This document shows positions 63,167-64,000 of a DNA stretch of 64,000 nucleotides, one piece after another (the first letter of the stretch is position 1; every line of letters starts with the position of its first letter). The DNA comes from Streptomyces sp. NBC_01754. Its GTDB lineage: Bacteria; Actinomycetota; Actinomycetes; Streptomycetales; Streptomycetaceae. Under the pieces are notes generated by a model. It was not told the origin of the DNA. It saw nothing but the letters and a program-made list of their open reading frames with translations, and ran no database searches. The stretch lies in assembly GCF_035918015.1 (NCBI RefSeq), contig NZ_CP109132.1, positions 3,472,001 through 3,536,000 of the forward strand. The letters are read 5' to 3'. Position numbers and translations under genes: made by a program.

Positions 63167-63790
63167 CTACACCGAGAGGTCGGTGAAGCAGATGGTGATC
63201 AGCACCTCGCGCGACTGGGAGTCGAGCGGGGTACGCCAGTGGGGGATTCGGCTTCCGTCGAATCCGGTGAGGACGCGGTGGCGGACCGGGAAGGTCTCGC
63301 CACCGTCGGGGTACGGGTCGTCGCCGAGGCGGTCGGCCACCTGCTGGGGGGTCAGCCACCGCAGGCGGGGCATCCAGCCCATCGAGGCAAGGCCGGGCGT
63401 CAGCCCGCACGAGAAGGTGATCGAGCACTTCCCGTCGTCCCGGTGGATGTGCATGTAGTCGCCGGGCTCGTAGAACTTCAGGCCGAAGCGGATCGGGGTC
63501 ATCCGGGCCCGGCCGGTCGCCTCGCCCGCCACCTCCGCGAGGCCCTTGGACAGGGCCAGTCGGCTGAGCGCGTCTCCGCCGGTGTGGACCCGGCACCGCT
63601 GGGGGGAGGTGATCGAGCCGTCCCGCATCACCAGCAGGCCCGGCCGCCGGTTGTGGCGGACGACCGCATACGGCTCGCACCGGTCGGCCTCCTCGGCAAG
63701 CTCCTCCCAGAGCCCGGGGTCGACCACGTCCTCCGGAACGACCGCCCGTCCCTCCGCCAGCCAGAGCTGACGTGGAGTCATGGCCACCAT
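63167..63790 (-). CDS. 2-oxoglutarate/Fe(II) oxygenase-like protein
   Basis: 207 residues from ATG 63790. Iron ligands fit His116 and Asp118 (GDYMHIHRDDGKC) and His184 (GSRIPHWRTPLD), with Arg194 as a possible 2-oxoglutarate anchor; the spacing suits a double-stranded beta-helix oxygenase of the prolyl-hydroxylase-like type. It would hydroxylate or desaturate residues of the precursor peptide encoded just downstream. The start overlaps the stop of the preceding oxygenase-like gene (TGATG). An in-frame GTG at 63793 and ATG at 63781 are alternatives. Confidence 0.75.
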   Translation of the reverse strand: MVAMTPRQLWLAEGRAVVPEDVVDPGLWEELAEEADRCEPYAVVRHNRRPGLLVMRDGSITSPQRCRVHTGGDALSRLALSKGLAEVAGEATGRARMTPIRFGLKFYEPGDYMHIHRDDGKCSITFSCGLTPGLASMGWMPRLRWLTPQQVADRLGDDPYPDGGETFPVRHRVLTGFDGSRIPHWRTPLDSQSREVLITICFTDLSV

Positions 63791-64000
63791 CACAGATCCA
63801 TGAACGACATCGTCACCAGCAGGCCCGTCGACGTGACCGGCCGGCGCCAGTGCGGCACGTGGTACCCGGCGAACGCCCGGACACTGCCGTCGCCGTACGG
63901 GTGGCTCAGGGTGGTAAATCCCTTCCCCTCGGGGAACATGCCGTGCTCGGTGACGACCTCTCCGAGGCGGTCGGGGAAGGCACCCATCAGACCCGGCGCC
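63790..64000 (-). CDS. Second oxygenase-like protein, C-terminal part only
   Basis: The gene enters from beyond base 64000; 69 residues are visible. They parallel the end of the neighbouring oxygenase: GYHVPHWRRPV against SRIPHWRTPL, and VTMSFMDL against ITICFTDL. The distal iron-ligand His is kept, but the Arg that may hold 2-oxoglutarate is not at the corresponding place. So it is probably a tandem paralogue that has diverged. The His-x-Asp motif lies outside the window. Confidence 0.68.
   Translation of the reverse strand, partial: APGLMGAFPDRLGEVVTEHGMFPEGKGFTTLSHPYGDGSVRAFAGYHVPHWRRPVTSTGLLVTMSFMDL

Noticed and set aside
62949..63680. 243-residue minus-strand ORF over the precursor and oxygenase genes
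   Set aside because: Out of frame with the oxygenase iron-ligand motifs and with the precursor that has a perfect ribosome site; an Arg/Pro-rich shadow.

Overview
The window looks like a chromosome segment of a Streptomyces or a close relative. GC is very high with G/C at nearly every third codon position, GTG starts are common, and overlapping stop/start pairs abound. The gene set is typical of the genus: an AfsA/ScbR-type gamma-butyrolactone locus, a perfect CebR box in front of a secreted LPMO, an Rpf-like LysM protein, a PAS-GAF-PP2C phosphatase, NfeD-flotillin, and many TetR/MerR regulators. No phage genes, transposase or CRISPR array was seen.

Layout. (1) 1-8979, minus strand: one tightly coupled biosynthetic operon (SagB-type flavin oxidoreductase, acyl-CoA dehydrogenase, acyl-AMP ligase, free ACP, degenerate ACAD-like protein, DapB-like reductase, small unknown ORF, ligase-ACP fusion, and the start of a type I PKS that leaves the window). 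A 1.5 kb stretch without a convincing gene precedes it. (2) 10.4-19.8 kb: small regulator/oxidoreductase modules (zinc ADH/TetR, MerR/quinone reductase, TetR/SDR with matching operators), a MerR regulator fused to part of a DNA polymerase beta clamp, a deletion scar joining two gene remnants at 13190, and the 3' half of a tRNA-Gly at 17002 that looks like an attachment-site relic. (3) 19.8-27.2 kb, minus strand: a second compact operon with two ATP-grasp ligases, a radical SAM enzyme, a rhodanese, an MFS exporter and a PLP gamma-family lyase, headed by a canonical promoter embedded in nested inverted repeats. I read it as an unassigned pathway for a small sulfur-containing peptide-like product. 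(4) 27.7-42.8 kb: PAP2 membrane protein, CebR-box LPMO, cold-shock protein plus DEAD-box helicase module, ABC-F protein, sortase, GH65/HAD disaccharide phosphorolysis pair, and cell-wall hydrolases. (5) 42.9-47 kb: the gamma-butyrolactone signalling locus (ScbR-like, AfsA-like, SDR, second receptor-like TetR, quinone reductase) with palindromic operators. (6) 47.1-49.2 kb: a second, inverted copy of the cold-shock/helicase module. (7) 49.7-57.7 kb: core-type genes (GNAT, PP2C phosphatase, hydrolase, peroxiredoxin, NfeD, flotillin, HTH protein). (8) 57.9-64 kb: decayed genes (CPBP fragment, ORF split by an in-frame TGA), an MFS transporter, then a RiPP cluster: two adjacent 2-oxoglutarate-oxygenase-like proteins (one cut by the window end), a 54-residue precursor peptide without cysteine, a strong intergenic hairpin, a YcaO protein and a TfuA-like partner.

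The two best candidates for undescribed biology are the YcaO-TfuA RiPP cluster at the right end and the radical SAM/twin ATP-grasp/sulfur operon at 19.8-27.2 kb. The ligase/DapB/PKS operon at the left end is a third. All functions are read from sequence motifs alone; no database search was possible.
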